A stretch of DNA of 8,881 nt from JBIKLM01 sp044375105. Lineage in GTDB: Bacteria; Planctomycetota; UBA1135; GCA-002686595. The stretch is from contig JBILNK010000177.1 of the NCBI GenBank assembly GCA_044375105.1, forward strand, positions 1 to 8,881. The letters are read 5' to 3'. The notes beneath the pieces were generated by a model. That model was not told where the DNA came from. It did no database searches and saw only the letters and a program-made list of their open reading frames with translations. A program made the translations under genes and the position numbers. The first letter of the stretch is position 1, and each line of letters begins with the position of its first letter. Shown piece after piece: positions 6,668 to 8,881 of the stretch.

Positions 6668-8881
6668 CGCGCGGCCTCCAGGGAGGCCCGTAGGCGTTTG
6701 GCCTCCGCGGCGTCCGGATCGGCCGCCAAGGCGCGGGCCAGCTGAGCCTCGGCCTGCTCGTACTGCTCGAGGCCCAGCAGGGCCTGACCCTCGAGGGCCG
6801 CCAGCTCGGCCAGCAGAGCGCCCTCCAGGGGCCCGAGTTCGTCTCCATCCAGCTCCGCGGGGACGCGCTGGGCGGCCAGAAACTCGCGCCGCGCCTCGGC
6901 CCAGCGCCCGAGCTCGAGCAAACAGCGACCGAAGTCGCGGTGCAGCCCGCGCAGGAGCGGATCGATCTCGAGGGCCTCTTCGAAGCGCTGAGCCGCTTCG
7001 GCCTGCCGGCCGACCGCGACCAGCGCCCGGGCCACCTCCAGGCGCTCGGCCAAGGCGTCCGCGTTCCAGTCGAGCCAGCGCGCCTTGGCCGCCAAGGCCA
7101 GCCCGCTCTGACCGGCCTCTTGATGCAGGCGGGCGAGAGCCAGCTCGGCCGACAACTCGGCCTGCGGGAAACCCGGGAAGGCGGCCTCGGCCCGCTCCAG
7201 ATGCTGCTGGGCGCGCTCCTCGCGTCCGGCCTTGAACTCGCGCTCGGCCAGGGCCAGACGCGCAAAGAAGTCCTCCCCGCCGGCTTCGAAATAGCGCCCG
7301 AAGCGCTGGCTGGCGAGCTCCAAGTCGCGGCTCGCGAGGGCCAGATGGCCGCGCAGCGCCTGGGCTCTGAGCGGCTCGATCCCAGCTTCCGCGAGCACTC
7401 GCAGGGCGGCCTCCGCGTCGACGCGCTTGCCCTGCTGGAAGGCGCTCCAGGCCAGGGTGCACCAGGATTCGGCCCACCGGGCCTGCTCGGCCGTGTTCTT
7501 GGGAGGGGTCTGTTCGAGGCCCAAGCGCAGCCAGGCGGCCCGCTCCGGGTTCCAGCGGGGCTCGACCGCCAAACCGGCGATTTGCCGATCGACGAACTCG
7601 AGGAACCGGGTGTCGATCTCCTCGGGGGTCAGATCGAAGACCTGCCGCATGGCCTGGTCCAGATCCGCCCCGCGATCGAAGGCCTCCAGCAGACGCAGCA
7701 TCGACGGGAAGCCGAAGTCCTCGATCAACAGCTCGCACAGCAGGCCGCCCTGGTAGTAGCCGAACACGATCCGCGGCCCCCGGAAGGCGCTGTTGAGCTC
7801 GCGCAGCGGGAAGATCTCCTGGTTGGCGCGGGCATCCAACAGATCGCGGCGCATGTTGCGGGTCCAAGCCGGCCGTCGGCGCACCTCCTCCCAGGTGGCC
7901 AGGCCCTCGGTGATCCAGCGCGGGCAGCGGTTGTGGCTGAGCCCCAGATGGATCACGTGCGTGAACTCATGGAAGGCCGTGCGCGCCCAGGAGAACGTGC
8001 CGCGCAGCTCGGATTGGGGCGAAACCGCCGTGACCACAGGTCCAAAGCACACGCCCAGGGCCGGAAAACCCTCGAAACCGGTCGAGCGCACCGAAAAATC
8101 GGCGTGGCGCTCGAAGACCTCGATCCGCACCCGCCCCGGGTCGAAGCCGTAGCGCTCGACGAGTTCGCGGCGAGCGGCCTCGTAGAAGGGCGGCCAATAG
8201 AGCTCGAGCACCTGGCTGCCTTTCGGGATCCAGGCGAAGGTCAGCGGCACGGCCTCGAACTCCTCGAAGCGCTCGCCGATGTGCTCGAGCACCAAGGCCA
8301 GGTTGTTGCGCTCGGCGTCGCGCCGCAAACGGGCCTCGATGCGCGCCCGTTCGAGGGCTTCCCGGGCCGCGGGTATGTCGCCGCAGTTGGCCGCGGCCTT
8401 GCCCAGCAGCGTCCAGGCCCGATGATCGCCAGGGTCGCGTTCGACGGCCGCCTCCAGCACCGGACGCGCTTCGGCGAAGCGGTAGAGTTCGAGCAGCAGC
8501 CCGCCCACCTCTCGCCGCAGTGCACCGTCCTGCGGATCGAGGGCCTCGAGCGGCGCCAGCCGCGCCTCAGCCGCCGGCGGTCCGCGCTCGACCCAATCCA
8601 GGGTCGCCAGCAGGGCCTGCACCTCGCGGCGTCCACCGGCCTCGCGCTCGAGCTCCGCCAGCAGCTCGCGGGCCCGATCCTGTTGGGAGAGCGAGATCGC
8701 GGCGCGGGCCAGGGCGAGGCGCAGGGCCACCGAGCGCGGACGCCGCTCGCCGAGCTGCTTTAGATAGCTGTCGGCGGTCTGGCTCTGGCGGCGCCAGTTG
8801 AAGCGATGCAGCTCGTAGAGTCCGATCAGGGCGGTTTCGCTGCCCGGGTTCAGCTCGAGGGCCTTGCGCAACAGCGGCCCG
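6664..8881 (-). CDS. TPR protein with gluzincin-type metallopeptidase (peptidase MA) domain, 5' partial
   Basis: The reading frame is open to the window edge, so the N-terminus and any signal peptide are missing; 738 complete codons are present, numbered from the edge. Residues 1 to about 190 are TPR-like helical repeats (for example RFAEARPVLEAAVERDPGD near 134-152). Residues about 205-430 form a metallopeptidase domain with the zinc motif HEFTH at 304-308, then CPRWITEGLATWEE (319-332), in which Glu325 is the likely third ligand. This is the HExxH...EG(L/M)A layout of the peptidase MA / gluzincin group. From about 445 to the end come more TPR repeats (EAAQRFEEALEIDP, QAEAQLARALAADP). A role in protein processing or envelope assembly is possible but the substrate is unknown. 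The TGA overlaps the tmk ATG, and the end of this gene carries the tmk ribosome binding site. The TTG at 8871 is not preferred as a start because TPR-like sequence continues upstream. Confidence 0.85.
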   Translation of the reverse strand, partial: GPLLRKALELNPGSETALIGLYELHRFNWRRQSQTADSYLKQLGERRPRSVALRLALARAAISLSQQDRARELLAELEREAGGRREVQALLATLDWVERGPPAAEARLAPLEALDPQDGALRREVGGLLLELYRFAEARPVLEAAVERDPGDHRAWTLLGKAAANCGDIPAAREALERARIEARLRRDAERNNLALVLEHIGERFEEFEAVPLTFAWIPKGSQVLELYWPPFYEAARRELVERYGFDPGRVRIEVFERHADFSVRSTGFEGFPALGVCFGPVVTAVSPQSELRGTFSWARTAFHEFTHVIHLGLSHNRCPRWITEGLATWEEVRRRPAWTRNMRRDLLDARANQEIFPLRELNSAFRGPRIVFGYYQGGLLCELLIEDFGFPSMLRLLEAFDRGADLDQAMRQVFDLTPEEIDTRFLEFVDRQIAGLAVEPRWNPERAAWLRLGLEQTPPKNTAEQARWAESWCTLAWSAFQQGKRVDAEAALRVLAEAGIEPLRAQALRGHLALASRDLELASQRFGRYFEAGGEDFFARLALAEREFKAGREERAQQHLERAEAAFPGFPQAELSAELALARLHQEAGQSGLALAAKARWLDWNADALAERLEVARALVAVGRQAEAAQRFEEALEIDPLLRGLHRDFGRCLLELGRWAEARREFLAAQRVPAELDGDELGPLEGALLAELAALEGQALLGLEQYEQAEAQLARALAADPDAAEAKRLRASLEAAR
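6675..6679 (-). promoter_or_regulatory. Ribosome binding site of tmk
   Basis: The minus strand reads GGAGG here, 7 nt before the tmk ATG at 6667, an ideal Shine-Dalgarno match and spacing. It lies inside the final codons of the upstream TPR-peptidase gene (Leu-Glu-Ala-Ala-Arg), which fits translational coupling through the ATGA overlap. It is the only strong Shine-Dalgarno sequence I can see at a chosen gene start in this window. Confidence 0.7.

Noticed and set aside
6033..7867. Long in-frame extensions upstream of holB (open to 7265) and tmk (open to 7867).
   Set aside because: These parts are Arg/Pro/Gly-rich shadows of tmk and the TPR gene. Family N-termini, the ATGA overlap and the tmk ribosome binding site place the starts at 6032 and 6667.
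6940..8763. Plus-strand open reading frame of 607 codons opposite the TPR-peptidase gene.
   Set aside because: It is a shadow produced by high GC content and few stop codons. It has no recognisable domain, and the opposite strand carries clear TPR and HExxH motifs.
1..8881. Defence islands, CRISPR arrays, prophage, insertion sequences, tRNA or rRNA genes.
   Set aside because: I found no regular repeats, transposase or integrase motifs, terminal inverted repeats or tRNA-like cloverleafs. Nearly all sequence is accounted for by seven cellular genes.

Overview
The window is a gene-dense, strongly GC-rich stretch of bacterial chromosome whose codon third positions are almost all G or C. It holds seven protein-coding genes and short intergenic gaps. 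I see no RNA genes, mobile elements, CRISPR arrays or phage features. The best lineage hint is the small protein at 4503-4889. It belongs to the Minf_1886 family, known mainly from Planctomycetes, Verrucomicrobia and related phyla. The large S41 protease and the TPR-metallopeptidase would suit a Planctomycetota-like or similar high-GC bacterium, but the phylum is an inference.

Layout: (1) 1-347, minus strand, the N-terminal part of moaC (molybdenum cofactor synthesis), cut by the window edge. (2) 348-499, a divergent intergenic region with a perfect 6-bp-arm dyad at 402-416. (3) 500-3019, plus strand, an exported 839-residue S41 (C-terminal-processing type) protease with a PDZ domain, an intact Ser-Lys dyad and an unusual acidic insertion beside the active site. 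(4) 3020-3199, a convergent gap with a strong GC hairpin. (5) 3200-8881, a minus-strand cluster that reads, in transcription order: a TPR / HExxH-metallopeptidase / TPR protein (5' end outside the window), tmk (thymidylate kinase), holB (DNA polymerase III delta'), a Minf_1886-family protein and an AI-2E-family membrane protein.

The first three genes of the minus cluster are tightly packed. The TPR-peptidase and tmk share an ATGA stop-start, with a GGAGG ribosome binding site 7 nt before the tmk ATG. holB appears to start at a TTG inside the end of tmk. The tmk-holB pairing is a familiar bacterial arrangement linking dTTP supply with the replication clamp loader. The Minf_1886 and AI-2E genes follow at 57- and 67-nt gaps in the same orientation and are probably co-transcribed. 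The divergent moaC and S41 genes have no obvious functional link.

Most of this is housekeeping. I did not find a convincing new multi-gene system. The points most worth a second look are the acidic, calcium-loop-like insertion in the S41 catalytic domain, the uncharacterised Minf_1886 protein in a replication-linked cluster, the metallopeptidase coupled to tmk, and the dyad between moaC and the protease gene.
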